A stretch of DNA of 64,000 bases from Dactylosporangium vinaceum (GCF_019904175.1 NZ_CP061913.1:2666001-2730000), one strand, 5' to 3'. Positions 43,420 through 52,745 are shown, counted from the stretch's first letter. The notes: generated from the letters alone by a model not told the origin. Translations and numbers: made by a program.

Positions 43420-44823
43420 GATCAGCGCGATGGAGACCACGGAGATGATGGTCTCCATGGCCGACCAGGTCTTGAAGGTCTCGCCGACGGTCATCCCGAA
43501 GTACTCCTTCACCAGCCAGAACCCGGCGTCGTTCACGTGCGACAGGAACAGCGAGCCGGAGCCGATGGCCAGGGCCAGCAGCGCCGTGTTGGTGCCCGGC
43601 AGCTGAGCCAGCAGCGGCGCCATGAGGCCCGCGGCGGTCACCGTCGCCACCGTGGCCGAGCCGGTCGCCAGCCGGATGCCGACCGCGATCAGCCAGCCCA
43701 GCAGCAGCGCCGAGATCCCGCTGGCCGCGGCCGCCTTGCCGATCGCGTCGCCGATGCCGATGGCCACCAGCACCTGCTTGAACCCGCCGCCGGCGCCGAT
43801 GATGAACACGATGCCGGCGATCGGCAGCAGGCTGCCCGCGACCATGTCGCTGACGGTGGTGCGGGAGAAGCCGCGCAGGTAGCCGAAGGTGAACAGGGCC
43901 AGCAGGACGGCCAGCAGCAGGGCGACGAACGGGTCGCCGATCGAGTCGAACACCTTGCGCACCAGGTTGTTCTTGTCGTCGGTGACGATGTCGGCGATCG
44001 CCTTGCCCAGCATCAGCACGACGGGCAGGAGCACGGTGACGAGCGTGAGCACGAAGCCGGGGCGGGTCGTCGTGCGCGCCTGGTCTTCGCCTTCGCCTTC
44101 GCCCTCGGCCGGTGCGCCGTCGCCCGCGGCCTCGGTGGCGGTCCGCGCCCGGGCGCCCTCGAACTCCGCGACCAGGCGGGCCGGCGGTGCGGGGGAGACG
44201 AAGCGGGCGATCCAGATGCCGTACAGCGGCCCGGCGATGATGACCGTCGGGATCGCGACGAGCAGGCCGAACGCGAGGGTCTGGCCCAGGTCCGCGTGCA
44301 GCGCGTTGATGGCGATCAGCGGGCCGGGGTGCGGCGGGACCAGGCCGTGCATGACCGACAGGCCGGCCAGCGCCGGGATGCCGACCCGCACGATCGAGCT
44401 CTGCGCGCGCCGGGCCACCAGGAAGATGACCGGGATCAGCAGCACGACCCCGACCTCGAAGAACAGCGGAATGCCGATGATCATGGCGATCAGGGCCATC
44501 GCCCACGGCAGGCGCGCGGGGCCGGCCCGGCCCACGATCGTGTCAACCACCTGGTCCGCGCCGCCGGAGTCGGCCAGCAGCTTGCCCAGGATCGTGCCGA
44601 GCGCGACGAGGATGCCGACCCCGCCCAGCGTGGTGCCGAACCCGGACTCGAAGCTGCTTATCGACTTCGTGGCGCCGAGGCCCGCGCCGAGGCCGACGAC
44701 GGCGCTGCCGAGGATAAGGGCCAGAAACGGATGGATCTTGTACCGCGTGATCAGCACGACGACCACCGCGATGGCGACGGCGGTCCAGATCACCAGCGTC
44801 GTGTCGTGCAGCGTCCAGTACAT
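43396..44823 (-). CDS. gntP: Gluconate:H+ symporter (GntP family)
   Basis: A 475-residue protein with 12-14 membrane helices. It begins MYWTLHDTTLVIWTAVAIAV, with the IHPFLALILGS block, GIPLFFEVGVVLLIPVIF and the GLVPPHPGPLIAINAL motif of GntP permeases, plus SHVNDAGFWLVKEYFG near the end. A cytoplasmic loop around residues 215-240 is enriched in Ala, Gly and Glu. It imports gluconate or related acids with protons. The upstream gene (37-bp gap) encodes gluconokinase, so the two form a gluconate utilisation operon. Confidence 0.93.
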   Translation of the reverse strand: MYWTLHDTTLVIWTAVAIAVVVVLITRYKIHPFLALILGSAVVGLGAGLGATKSISSFESGFGTTLGGVGILVALGTILGKLLADSGGADQVVDTIVGRAGPARLPWAMALIAMIIGIPLFFEVGVVLLIPVIFLVARRAQSSIVRVGIPALAGLSVMHGLVPPHPGPLIAINALHADLGQTLAFGLLVAIPTVIIAGPLYGIWIARFVSPAPPARLVAEFEGARARTATEAAGDGAPAEGEGEGEDQARTTTRPGFVLTLVTVLLPVVLMLGKAIADIVTDDKNNLVRKVFDSIGDPFVALLLAVLLALFTFGYLRGFSRTTVSDMVAGSLLPIAGIVFIIGAGGGFKQVLVAIGIGDAIGKAAAASGISALLLGWLIAVGIRLATGSATVATVTAAGLMAPLLAQLPGTNTALLALAIGSGSLFLSHVNDAGFWLVKEYFGMTVGETFKTWSAMETIISVVSIALILLLGVFV

Positions 44824-44860
44824 TGGCGGGCTCCTCTCGGCGGCGAGGCCCGGCGGCCGG

Positions 44861-45391
44861 TCACGCGGCGGGGTGGCCTCCCACGTCCGGATACGTGCGC
44901 AGGATCGCCGCCACGATCTCGCCCGGCGGCGGCTCGACCGAGACCTCGGTCACGCCCTCGTCCGGCGTCGGCGGCTCCAGGTCCGCGAACTGGCTGTCGA
45001 GCATCTCCACGCGCATGAAATGGCCGTGGCGGGCCGTGAGCCGGCGCGTGATCAGCTCCCGGGACCCTTCGAGGAACACCACGCGCACCTGCGGCCGGCC
45101 GTGGCGCAGCCGGTCCCGGTACGCGCGCTTGAGACCCGAGCACGTCACGACCCCGGACTCCCCGGCCGCCGCCCGCTCGTCGATCCACGCGCCGATGGCG
45201 TCGAGCCAGGGCCGCCGGTCGGCGTCGGTGAGGGGAGTGCCCGCGGCCATCTTCTCGACGTTGGCGACGGGGTGGAAGTCGTCGGCCTCGGCGTACTGCC
45301 AGCCGAGCCGCCCGGCCAGCAGCCCGCCCACGGTGGTCTTCCCGGTCCCCGCAACTCCCATCAGCAGGAACACGGGCGGCGCGTCTGGCAT
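44861..45391 (-). CDS. gntK: Gluconokinase
   Basis: A 176-residue P-loop kinase, the normal size. Walker A is MGVAGTGKTT (residues about 11-20); YAEADDFHPVANVEKMAAG is the gluconate-binding block; PLTDADRRPWLDAIGAW follows; CSGLKRAYRD contains the catalytic region and GHFMRVEMLDSQFADLEPP is the lid-end signature. It phosphorylates gluconate to 6-phosphogluconate for the pentose phosphate pathway. It is the first gene of the operon with the permease. Confidence 0.95.
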   Translation of the reverse strand: MPDAPPVFLLMGVAGTGKTTVGGLLAGRLGWQYAEADDFHPVANVEKMAAGTPLTDADRRPWLDAIGAWIDERAAAGESGVVTCSGLKRAYRDRLRHGRPQVRVVFLEGSRELITRRLTARHGHFMRVEMLDSQFADLEPPTPDEGVTEVSVEPPPGEIVAAILRTYPDVGGHPAA

Positions 45392-45462
45392 GGCCACACG
45401 GTACCCCCGCGCCCCGCCCGCCACACCTCGTGCCGCCCCGCCCGCCCGCTATCGTGCGGGGC

Positions 45463-46458
45463 ATGACGCCGCGCCCCGCCACCGACGCCGACCGGGCCTG
45501 GATCCGCGACCTGCTCACCGAGCGGTGGGGCGAGAGCCGGATCGTGGTCGGCGGCCGGGCCCGCGACGCGGCCGGGCTGCCGGCGCTCGTGGCGATCGGC
45601 GACGACGGGCGGCCGGCGGGGCTGCTGACGTACGACACCGGGCCGGCCGGGCTCGAGGTGGTCTCCCTGGACGCGGTCGAGCGCGGCGGCGGCGTGGGCA
45701 CCGCCCTGCTGGCCGCGGCCCGCGCGGTCGCGGCCGGCCTGGGGCTGCGCCGGGTCTGGCTCGTCACGACCAACGACAACGTCGACGCGCTGCGGTTCTA
45801 CCAGCGGCGCGGGCTGCGGATCACGGCCGTGCACCCCGGCGCCGTGGACCGGGCGCGGCTGATCAAGCCGGGTATCGCGGCCACGGGGGAGCATCGCATC
45901 GGGCTCCATGACGAGATCGAGCTGGCGGTGCCGGTGTCGCCGGCCCGGATCCGCGCCGGGGCCATGGACGACATCCCGGCGGTGCTCGGGCTGCTCGACG
46001 CCGCGACCGAGTGGCTCGTCGCGCGGGGGCGGACCGGGCAGTGGGGGACCGAGCCGCACTCCGGCGATCCGCGCCGCCGGGCCCAGCTGGCCGCGTGGGT
46101 GCCGCCGGGGCATCTGCACATCGCCGAGCTGGACGGCCGGCCGGTCGGCGCGCTCGTGGTCGGGGCCGCGCCGGCGCACGTGCCGGCCGCCGGCGAGCCG
46201 GAGCTGTACGTCGAGCTCCTCGTCACCAGCCGCGGGCACGCGGGGCACGGCCTCGGCGGCGACCTGCTCGACCACGCCCGCGTCCTCGCGCTCGGGCGGG
46301 GGCTGCGGCTGCTGCGCGTCGACTGTTATGCCGGCGGTGACCGGGCGCTCGTCGGGTGGTACGAGCGGCAGGGGTTCCGCGCCACCGACGCGTTCGCGGT
46401 CACCCGGCCCGATGGGACGCAGTGGCCCGGGCAGGTCCTGGCGCAGGAGCTCGGTTAG
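45463..46458 (+). CDS. Tandem GNAT acetyltransferase
   Basis: A 331-residue protein with two GNAT domains. The first (residues 1-150) has GRPAGLLTYD, VVSLDAVERGGGVGTALLAAA with the acetyl-CoA loop, and FYQRRGLRI. The second (about 165-331) has PVGALVVGAAP, VELLVTSRGHAGHGLGGDLLDHA and WYERQGFRATD. Both acetyl-CoA loops look intact, so both halves may be active. The acceptor is unknown; the second half resembles the enzymes acting on antibiotics or amino acids. It is divergent from gntK. Confidence 0.88.
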   Translation: MTPRPATDADRAWIRDLLTERWGESRIVVGGRARDAAGLPALVAIGDDGRPAGLLTYDTGPAGLEVVSLDAVERGGGVGTALLAAARAVAAGLGLRRVWLVTTNDNVDALRFYQRRGLRITAVHPGAVDRARLIKPGIAATGEHRIGLHDEIELAVPVSPARIRAGAMDDIPAVLGLLDAATEWLVARGRTGQWGTEPHSGDPRRRAQLAAWVPPGHLHIAELDGRPVGALVVGAAPAHVPAAGEPELYVELLVTSRGHAGHGLGGDLLDHARVLALGRGLRLLRVDCYAGGDRALVGWYERQGFRATDAFAVTRPDGTQWPGQVLAQELG

Positions 46459-46459
46459 C

Positions 46460-46786
46460 TCAGTCGGCGAGGCCGAGGAGGTCGGCGCGGTCGGTGATGT
46501 GGCGGGTCCGGCTCACCGCGCTCGCGGGCAGCTGCGAGTACAGATGCGGAAACGTCCCGTGCTTGTTGCTCTCCCAGCGGATCGCCTCGCCGAACGGCTC
46601 GGTGGCGATCGACAGCACGACCAGGGCGGGCTCGTCGGCGAAGAAGCGCGTCGCGGTGGTGTGGACCTGCTCGGCCGTCGACAGGTGGATGAAGCCGTCG
46701 GCCCGGTCGAGGGGCGAGCCGGTGAACGTGCCGGCCCGTTGGAACGCCGCCCACTCGGCCGGGAGCAGGATCTTGTAGACGATCAT
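46460..46786 (-). CDS. DUF952 protein
   Basis: A 108-residue protein, with IVYKILLPAEWAAFQ at the start, DRADGFIHLSTAEQV in the middle and LYSQLPASAVSRTRH near the end, as in DUF952. The fold is related to ADP-ribosyltransferase-like proteins, but activity is unproven. Its ATG overlaps the stop of the preceding GNAT gene (ATGA, 46783-46786), so the two are translated together. Confidence 0.9.
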   Translation of the reverse strand: MIVYKILLPAEWAAFQRAGTFTGSPLDRADGFIHLSTAEQVHTTATRFFADEPALVVLSIATEPFGEAIRWESNKHGTFPHLYSQLPASAVSRTRHITDRADLLGLAD

Positions 46787-47292
46787 CGGTCCCCGCGGAT
46801 GCGGCCGTAGACGAGGACGTCGCGCCAGGCGCCGTCGCGGAAGTCGGCGGAGCGCAGGATGCCCTCGCTCAGGAAGCCGACCTTCTCGAGGGCCTTCTGC
46901 TCGGCGATGTTCTCGGGCTGGATGCGGGCCTCGATGCGCTGGGCCGGGGTGCTGGCGAACAGGTAGTCGCACAGCAGGGTCTGGGCCCGCCAGCCGACGC
47001 CGCGGCCGCGCCACTCGGGGAGCAGGATGATGCCGACGCCCCAGTACTGCGCCAGCCCCGACCCGATCGCGAACCACTGCACGAACCCGGCCGCCGTCTC
47101 GTCCGCCTCGACCATGAGCCGCCCGTCGTCGGCGCCCAGGTATCCGTCGAGCGCGAAGCGCCGGGCCGGCCCGTTGGGCTCCTGGTAGCCGGTCCAGGCG
47201 GGGCCGGCCAGCCCCGGCTCGGTCGCGAACCGGCGGAACATGGCCAGGTCCCCCTCGACCACCGGCCGCAGCCGCACCCAGGTCTTGTTCAC
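46783..47292 (-). CDS. GNAT-family acetyltransferase (RimJ/RimL-like)
   Basis: A 169-residue single GNAT domain. VRLRPVVEGDLAMFRRFATEP begins it; FVQWFAIGSGLAQYWGVGIILLPEWRGRGVG holds the strand and the acetyl-CoA loop (only WRGRGVGW is motif A); ARIQPENIAEQKALEKVGFLSEG is the RimJ/RimL-like C-terminal block. I use the GTG after a GAGAGG-rich leader; an ATG 21 codons upstream is possible. The target could be a ribosomal N terminus or a small molecule. Confidence 0.85.
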   Translation of the reverse strand: MNKTWVRLRPVVEGDLAMFRRFATEPGLAGPAWTGYQEPNGPARRFALDGYLGADDGRLMVEADETAAGFVQWFAIGSGLAQYWGVGIILLPEWRGRGVGWRAQTLLCDYLFASTPAQRIEARIQPENIAEQKALEKVGFLSEGILRSADFRDGAWRDVLVYGRIRGDR

Positions 47293-47363
47293 ACGCCCCC
47301 ACCTCTCGGCCGCAAGATCGCCGTCATCTTCGCCGAAGATGGCGGCCCACGCCATCCGGCAGA

Positions 47364-48362
47364 CTACTTGCTCAGCGCGGGCGCGACCTCCTTGCGGATC
47401 AGTTCGAAGGAGCGGGCCCGGGCGTCGATGTCGTAGACCATGCAGGTGAGCATGAACTCATCGGCCTGCGTCGCCTCGAGCAGGTCGCCGAGCTGCCGGC
47501 GCACTGTCGCGGGGGAGCCCAGCGCCTGGCCCTCGCGGCGGGACAGGACGAACTCGCGCTCGCGGTCGCTGTACTGGTACGCCGCCGCCTCCTCCGGGGT
47601 CGCCATCGGCTCGGGGCGGCCCGAGCGCAGGCGCAGGAACGACAGCGCGCTCGGCCCGGACAGGAACTCGGCCTCCTCGTCGGTCTCGGCGGCGATCGCG
47701 CTCACCGCGACCATCGCGTACGGCTCCTGCAGCCATTCGGAGGGGCGGAAGTTCTGGCGGTACAGGCCGAGGGCGGGCAGGGTGTTCTGGGCGCTGAAGT
47801 GGTGCGCGAAGGCGAACGGCAGGCCGAGCAGCCCGGCGAGCTGCGCGCTGAACCCGCTGGAGCCGAGCAGCCACACGTCGGGCTTGGAGCCCTTGCCGGG
47901 TGAGGCGAGGATGCGGGTGCCACCCTCGAAGTACGCGATCAGGTCCTGCAGCTCCTCGGGGAAGTTCTCCGCCGAGAGGCCCTCCATGCTGCGGCGCAGG
48001 GCGAGCGCGGTGTACTGGTCGGTGCCGGGCGCGCGGCCGATGCCCAGGTCGATCCGGCCCGGGTGCAGCGCCTCGAGGGTGCCGAACTGCTCGGCGACGA
48101 CGAGCGGCGCGTGGTTGGGCAGCATGACGCCGCCGGACCCGACCCGGATCGTCGACGTGGCCGCGGCGAGGTGGGCGAGGAGCACGGCCGGCGAGGAGCT
48201 GGCGATGGCGGGCATGTTGTGGTGCTCGGCGACCCAGAACCGGCGGTAGCCCATCGCCTCGACCCGGCGGGCGAGCTCGGTGGTGTGCCGCAGCGCCTCC
48301 CCGGTCGATCCATTGACGGCCACGGGCGCGACATCGAGCACGGAAAGCGGAAGTTCACTCAC
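47364..48362 (-). CDS. LLM-class flavin-dependent oxidoreductase
   Basis: A 332-residue TIM-barrel monooxygenase starting [19 protein letters not shown] at [32 protein letters not shown] and [39 protein letters not shown] are the signature blocks (seen as AEHHNMP, LPNHAPL and GIGRAPG). This group (YhbW/MsnO8-like) uses reduced FMN. The substrate is unknown. It is divergent from the amidase gene, and 84 bp between the two starts may contain both promoters. Confidence 0.92.
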   Translation of the reverse strand: MSELPLSVLDVAPVAVNGSTGEALRHTTELARRVEAMGYRRFWVAEHHNMPAIASSSPAVLLAHLAAATSTIRVGSGGVMLPNHAPLVVAEQFGTLEALHPGRIDLGIGRAPGTDQYTALALRRSMEGLSAENFPEELQDLIAYFEGGTRILASPGKGSKPDVWLLGSSGFSAQLAGLLGLPFAFAHHFSAQNTLPALGLYRQNFRPSEWLQEPYAMVAVSAIAAETDEEAEFLSGPSALSFLRLRSGRPEPMATPEEAAAYQYSDREREFVLSRREGQALGSPATVRRQLGDLLEATQADEFMLTCMVYDIDARARSFELIRKEVAPALSK

Positions 48363-48446
48363 AGATCAAGGTCAACACGCACTCGGCCCGGGTTATTCCC
48401 TCCGGACGGGCTGTTGCCGGCCGCCGGTGGTTTGTACCCTGCGAAC

Positions 48447-49574
48447 GTGACAGCTGATCCCGCGGTGTGGCGGGTCAAGGGCATGCCGCTCGCCCCGGCC
48501 ACCGGGTCCGGGCCGCTGGACGGCGTGCGGCTCGCGGTCAAGGACCTCTTCGCGGTGACCGGGTTTGCCGTCGGCGCCGGCAACCCCACCTGGCTGGCCG
48601 AGGCGCTGCCGGTGGCCGCCGACGCCCCCGCCGTCGCCCGCCTCCGCGCGGCCGGCGCCGTCGTGGAGGGCATCGCCCACACCGACGAGTTCGCGTACTC
48701 CCTCTCCGGCGCCAACGTCCACTACGGCGCCCCGCCCAACCCGGCCGCCCCCGACCGCGTCACCGGCGGCTCCTCCAGCGGCCCCGCCTCGGCCGTCGCC
48801 ATCGGCCAGGCCGACGTCGGCCTGGGCACCGACACGAGCGGCTCGGTCCGGGTCCCGGCCTCGTGCTGCGGCCTCTTCGGCTTCCGCCCCACCCACGGCG
48901 CCGTGCCGACGGACGGCGTCATGCCCCTGGCCCCGTCGTTCGACACGGTCGGCTGGATCACCCGCGACGCCGCGACCCTGCAGGCGGTGGGCGGCGTGCT
49001 CCTGCCCGAGGGGCCGGCCGATCCGCCGTTCGAAGTGCTGGCCCTGGGGGGTACGTCACGTGCCGCCGCTCGACTCCACCGGCCGGTCCGCGCCATCACC
49101 CTGCCCACCTGGGACGACCCCGACGAGCTCATCCTCGCCTTCCGCCACGTGCAGTCGGCCGAGGCGTGGCGGGCCTACGGCTCCTGGGTGCAGGCACACC
49201 CGCGCCGCCTGGCCGGCGACGTCGAGGCCAGGTTCCGCTTCGGCTCGACGGTGAGCGCGGCCCAGGAGGCGTCCGCCCGGGAGCGCATCGCCGCCTGGCG
49301 GGCCGAGCTGCTCGACCTCCTCGGCACCGGCGCCTGGCTCGCCCTGCCCGCCGGCGGCCCCGGCCACCACCGCGACCTGAGCCTGGCCGGCCGCGACGAG
49401 TGGCGCCGGGCGACGCTGCGGTGCTCCGTCCCCGCCAGCGCATACGGCCTCCCGAGCGTCTGCGTCCCCACCGGCTCCTCCCCACCGGCCGGGATCGCCC
49501 TGGTCGGCCCGCCCGGCGGCGACCGGGCCCTGCTCGCGCTCGTCGCCGCCGCCTTCGCCCAGGACCGGGCCTAA
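48447..49574 (+). CDS. Amidase-signature hydrolase, AtzE-like
   Basis: A 375-residue amidase. The Ser-cisSer-Lys triad is visible: Lys in LAVKDLFAVTG, the cis-Ser in VTGGSSSGPASAVA and the nucleophile Ser in GTDTSGSVRVP. It is short for the family (usually 450 or more), missing residues in the C-terminal half, but resembles AtzE-type amidases. AtzE normally works with AtzG or AtzH; an AtzH-like gene lies at 22327-22698, 26 kb away. The GTG start fits the family's N terminus. It converges with a LysR gene. Confidence 0.87.
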   Translation: MTADPAVWRVKGMPLAPATGSGPLDGVRLAVKDLFAVTGFAVGAGNPTWLAEALPVAADAPAVARLRAAGAVVEGIAHTDEFAYSLSGANVHYGAPPNPAAPDRVTGGSSSGPASAVAIGQADVGLGTDTSGSVRVPASCCGLFGFRPTHGAVPTDGVMPLAPSFDTVGWITRDAATLQAVGGVLLPEGPADPPFEVLALGGTSRAAARLHRPVRAITLPTWDDPDELILAFRHVQSAEAWRAYGSWVQAHPRRLAGDVEARFRFGSTVSAAQEASARERIAAWRAELLDLLGTGAWLALPAGGPGHHRDLSLAGRDEWRRATLRCSVPASAYGLPSVCVPTGSSPPAGIALVGPPGGDRALLALVAAAFAQDRA

Positions 49575-49664
49575 GGCGGCTTCGCGCTGCCGGCCCGACT
49601 CATGCCGCCTGACGCATACGGGCCTGACTCCTGCCGGCCCGGCGCTGCGTTGGGCCGGGACTGC

Positions 49665-50531
49665 TCACGGTAGGAGTGCGGCGCGGACGGCGGCGGCCGG
49701 GGCGGTGAGCGATCCGTGCACCAGGTCCGTGCGGTGCACCAGCCGGGGTTCGACGACCGGGACGCCGCGCAGCCCCGGCGTCAGCGCCGACTCCGGCAGC
49801 AGCGCCAGTCCCGCCCCGGCGGCGACAAGGGCCAGGAACACCGCGGCGTCGGTGCCCGGGTACGCCGGACCGCCCCGGAAGCCCTCCGCCCGCGCGAGCG
49901 CCCGCAGCTGCGCCGGCGGCGTGGCGACCTCGGGCGCGTCGAGCCACACGGCGTCGGCCAGGTCGGCCAGCCGGACCCCGCGCCGCCCCGCGAGTGGGTG
50001 GCCGGCCGGCAGCGCGACGACGGCCGGGCGCTCACCGACGGCCGCGGTGGACAGCTGCCCGGTGTCGGGCAGGGGCAGCGGATCGCTCGGCGCGGTCACC
50101 CCGTCCACGAGCCCCAGGTCGAGCCGGCCGACGGCGACCCCGGTGGCGACCTCGGCCCGGCCGGCGACGTGCAGCGTGAAGGCGACCCGCGGCATGGCCC
50201 GCTGCACGCCGACCAGGGCGACGGTGTCCACACCGGACAGTGGGGTCGCGCCGAGCACCACCGCCGCGGGTGGCGGCCCCGACAGCCGGGCGACGTCGGC
50301 CCGCGCCGCGGCCAGCCGCAGCAGGATCGGCCCGGTGTGCTCCAGCAGCCGGGTCCCGGCGTCGGTGAGGGCGACCGGCCGCCGGCGCAGGAGCGCGGCC
50401 CCGACGCTCTGCTCCAGCGCCGCGATCTGCTGCGAGACGGCCGACTGGGTGTACCCGAGCTCGTCCGCGGCCGCCGAGAACGACCCGAGGCGGGCGACGG
50501 CGGCGAACGTGCGCAGCAGGTGAGGGTCCAC
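49665..50531 (-). CDS. LysR-family transcriptional regulator
   Basis: A 288-residue regulator. The HTH is LLRTFAAVARLGSFSAAADELGYTQSAVSQQIAALE (the SAAADELGYTQSAVSQQI part is the recognition region). The effector domain follows from residue 90, with VVLGATPLSGVDTV, an LDLGLVDGV strand and FLALVAAGAGLALLPES. I start at GTG giving MDPHLLRTF, the common opening. It is divergent from the CTP-synthase-tail gene, whose start is 75 bp away, and probably regulates it. Confidence 0.92.
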   Translation of the reverse strand: MDPHLLRTFAAVARLGSFSAAADELGYTQSAVSQQIAALEQSVGAALLRRRPVALTDAGTRLLEHTGPILLRLAAARADVARLSGPPPAAVVLGATPLSGVDTVALVGVQRAMPRVAFTLHVAGRAEVATGVAVGRLDLGLVDGVTAPSDPLPLPDTGQLSTAAVGERPAVVALPAGHPLAGRRGVRLADLADAVWLDAPEVATPPAQLRALARAEGFRGGPAYPGTDAAVFLALVAAGAGLALLPESALTPGLRGVPVVEPRLVHRTDLVHGSLTAPAAAVRAALLP

Positions 50532-50606
50532 GACATCATTCTTGCTTATGCCGGTACCACAAACAGTCGTTGGACTTATCTCGCCCGCCGGCCGCAAGCT
50601 CAGAGC

Positions 50607-51335
50607 ATGACAACGACTCGTACCGCCCGCGTGGCGCTGGTCGGCGACCGCTCCGCGCACGTGCGCTCCCACACCCGTATCCCGGGCCTCATCGAGGTCC
50701 TGCGCGAGCAGCACGGCCTGGCCCTGGACGCGTACTGGGTCCCGTCCGAGGAGGCCGACGCCGACGCGCTTGCCGGGTTCGACGGGATCTGGCTGATTCC
50801 GGGCTCGCCGTATCGCTCCGAGGCGGGCGCGCTCGCCGCCGTCCGCGCCGCCCGCGAGCACCGGGTGGCGTTCCTGGGCACGTGCGGCGGCTTCCAGCAC
50901 CTGATGCTGGAGATGCTCCGCGACGTGGCCGGCCGGCCGGACGCCGCCCATGCCGAGAACGACCCGGCCGCCGCCAGCCCGGCGATCGTGCCGCTGTCCT
51001 GCTCACTCGTCGGCCACGAGGGCGCGGTGAACCTGCGCAAGGGCAGCCTGGCCGAGCAGATCTTCGGTGTCGAGCGCACGGTGGAGCGCTACCACTGCGC
51101 GTACGGCCTCGACCGCTCCTACCTGCCCCTCCTGGAGGCCCACGGCCTGCGCTTCACCGGCCACGACGACGACGGCGAGGTCCGCGTGGCCGAGCTGGCC
51201 GACCACCCGTTCCTCGTGGGCACCCTCTTCCAGCCCGAGCTGTCCGGCGACGGCACCCGCGTGCACCCGGTGATCCGCGCCTTCGCCGAGGCCGCCGTGG
51301 CCGTCGGCGCCGCCCGCGAAACCGCCGCCGCCTGA
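50607..51335 (+). CDS. CTP-synthase C-terminal-region-related protein
   Basis: A 242-residue class-I glutamine-amidotransferase-like protein. It has VALVGDRSAHVRSHTRIPGLIE, GIWLIPGSPY, the nucleophile Cys in FLGTCGGFQH, VPLSCSLVGHEG and YHCAYGL, matching the family I know as CTP synthase C-terminal region-related (seleno)proteins, some of which have selenocysteine in place of this Cys. The last motif reads TLFQPELSG where glutaminases have FHPE, so the usual catalytic His is Gln. Classic glutaminase activity is doubtful. LysR is divergently transcribed. Confidence 0.88.
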   Translation: MTTTRTARVALVGDRSAHVRSHTRIPGLIEVLREQHGLALDAYWVPSEEADADALAGFDGIWLIPGSPYRSEAGALAAVRAAREHRVAFLGTCGGFQHLMLEMLRDVAGRPDAAHAENDPAAASPAIVPLSCSLVGHEGAVNLRKGSLAEQIFGVERTVERYHCAYGLDRSYLPLLEAHGLRFTGHDDDGEVRVAELADHPFLVGTLFQPELSGDGTRVHPVIRAFAEAAVAVGAARETAAA

Positions 51336-51357
51336 CGAGCTCCCGCAGCGGCCGGCA

Positions 51358-51455
51358 CCCGGCATGGTGCCGGGCGCGGCGGGGTGGCGATGCCCGTGGC
51401 GCCGGGCCGCGGCCGGGTGGGATGCCGCCCGTGGTGCCGGGCCGCGGCCGGCGTC
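51358..51455. terminator. Hairpin and repeat between convergent genes
   Basis: CCCGGCA (51358-51364) and TGCCGGG (51368-51374) form a stem with a 3-nt loop. Next come two copies of an approximately 35-bp unit containing GCCGGGCCGCGGCCGGG. The region sits 22 bp past the CTP-synthase-tail stop and just before the phosphoesterase stop, so it probably serves as a bidirectional terminator. Confidence 0.5.
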
Positions 51456-51462
51456 GGAAGGC

Positions 51463-52212
51463 TCAGTCGAGCAGGGTCGCGTCGCGCAGGATCAGCGGTG
51501 ACCACTGCGGTGCGCCGGTGGTGCCGTGCCGGGGGTCGACGGCGACGAACCGGGCGCCGCCGGCCCGGGTGACGGTGTGCCGGGCGTCCCAGTCCACTGT
51601 GGAGCGGTCCCGGATGCGTTCGCGGCAGCGCCACGCGCGCCGGTCCCAGTCGATGATCGTGGAGTGGCCGTGGACCTGGGAGAAGGGCATCGGCGGGCCG
51701 TCTTCGAGCCACTGCGGGTACAACGCCGTCGGCGCCTCCGTCCACAGGGGGCCTTCCGCGTGCCACAGGACCGGCTCGGGCCGGGTGTTGAGGAGCGCGG
51801 CGGCGGTGGACGCGGTGACCGGCTCGCCGAGCTCGCCCCAGGCCCAGCGGCTGAGCCCGGCGTGCGTGACGAGCAGCTCCTCCCCGTCGCCCGTGCGCAC
51901 GGCCGCGGCCACCTGCAGCCGCTCCCGCCGCCACCAGTCGCGCAGCCGGGCCGCGTCGGCGTCGGGGAGCCGCTCGGGCCAGAACGGCTCCAGCCCGAGG
52001 TACTGCGCATCGTGGTTGCCGATCAGCTGCACCCAGCGCGGCCCGGCCAGCCGGTCGGCCACGTAGGACAGCACGCCGGAGCTGTCCGGTCCCCGGTCGA
52101 CGAGGTCGCCGACCTGGACGACCACTGCCGCGGGATCGTCGAGCGCGTCGACGGCCGCGGCGAGCTGCTCCAGGCAGCCGCCGACGTCACCGATGATCGC
52201 GATCGTCGCCAC
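51463..52212 (-). CDS. Calcineurin-like metallophosphoesterase
   Basis: A 249-residue enzyme. The metal motifs read GDVGG (residues 8-12), GDLVDRG (about 35-41), GNHD (about 65-68), a THAGLS and a HGHS, in standard order for the PPP/diadenosine type. The first motif lacks the usual His (GDxHG is GDVGG), which could alter one metal site. GTG start. Substrate is likely a phosphoprotein or a dinucleotide, but this is family-level inference. It stands between a convergent gene and the thioesterase. Confidence 0.88.
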   Translation of the reverse strand: MATIAIIGDVGGCLEQLAAAVDALDDPAAVVVQVGDLVDRGPDSSGVLSYVADRLAGPRWVQLIGNHDAQYLGLEPFWPERLPDADAARLRDWWRRERLQVAAAVRTGDGEELLVTHAGLSRWAWGELGEPVTASTAAALLNTRPEPVLWHAEGPLWTEAPTALYPQWLEDGPPMPFSQVHGHSTIIDWDRRAWRCRERIRDRSTVDWDARHTVTRAGGARFVAVDPRHGTTGAPQWSPLILRDATLLD

Positions 52213-52289
52213 GGCGGCGACAATAGCTCGCGAAGGTTACCGGCGCGGGGCCACGCACGGTGACCGGCCGATGGCGGGGCGGGTCGCGA

Positions 52290-52745
52290 TCAGCGCCGGC
52301 GAAGGCTCCAGTCGAAGCTGCCCCGGCACACGACCTCGCCGTCGACGTCGCGGATCTCGGCCTCGGTCATGGCCCGCGCCGTCCCGGTCTCGCCCGCGAA
52401 CAGGGCCTTGACCGCCGCTCGCTCCTCCGCCTCCAGCCGGCAGGTCGCGACGAGCCTGCCCCGGGCCGGGGCCAGGAACCGCAGCTCGGCGGCGCCGCCG
52501 AGCGGGATGACCCCGGCGAAGTCGTCCGGGTTGTCGACGGCCCCGATGAGCGCGGCCAGGCCGGCCGCGTCGACGAGCGTCATGAGGCCGCTGGAGTGCA
52601 GTGAGCCGATGACGTTCGTCAGCGCGTGCGGCACCTCGGCGGCGACCTCGGCCTCCCCGTCCGCCGCCCGCACGACTTCGAGGCCGAGCGTGACGTGCGC
52701 GGGGATCGGGCCGAGCAGCTGCCGGGCGAGTTCGGTCGCGTCCAT
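52290..52745 (-). CDS. Hotdog-fold thioesterase-like protein (PaaI/DUF4442)
   Basis: A 151-residue hotdog protein. HALTNVIGSLHSSGLMTLVDAAGLAALIG holds the central helix with the Gly-x-Leu-His segment; the following strands are ELRFLAPARGRLVATCRLE and ARAMTEAEIRDVDGEVVCRG. PaaI-type proteins hydrolyse aromatic acyl-CoA. The catalytic Asp is presumably in LVDAAG, a position used by the family. It is followed on the same strand by the phosphoesterase after 77 bp. Confidence 0.88.
   Translation of the reverse strand: MDATELARQLLGPIPAHVTLGLEVVRAADGEAEVAAEVPHALTNVIGSLHSSGLMTLVDAAGLAALIGAVDNPDDFAGVIPLGGAAELRFLAPARGRLVATCRLEAEERAAVKALFAGETGTARAMTEAEIRDVDGEVVCRGSFDWSLRRR

Noticed and set aside
49575..49664. 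Gene or strong terminator between the amidase and LysR genes
   Set aside because: The 90 bp holds imperfect GCCGGCCCG repeats but no clean stem and no reading frame.
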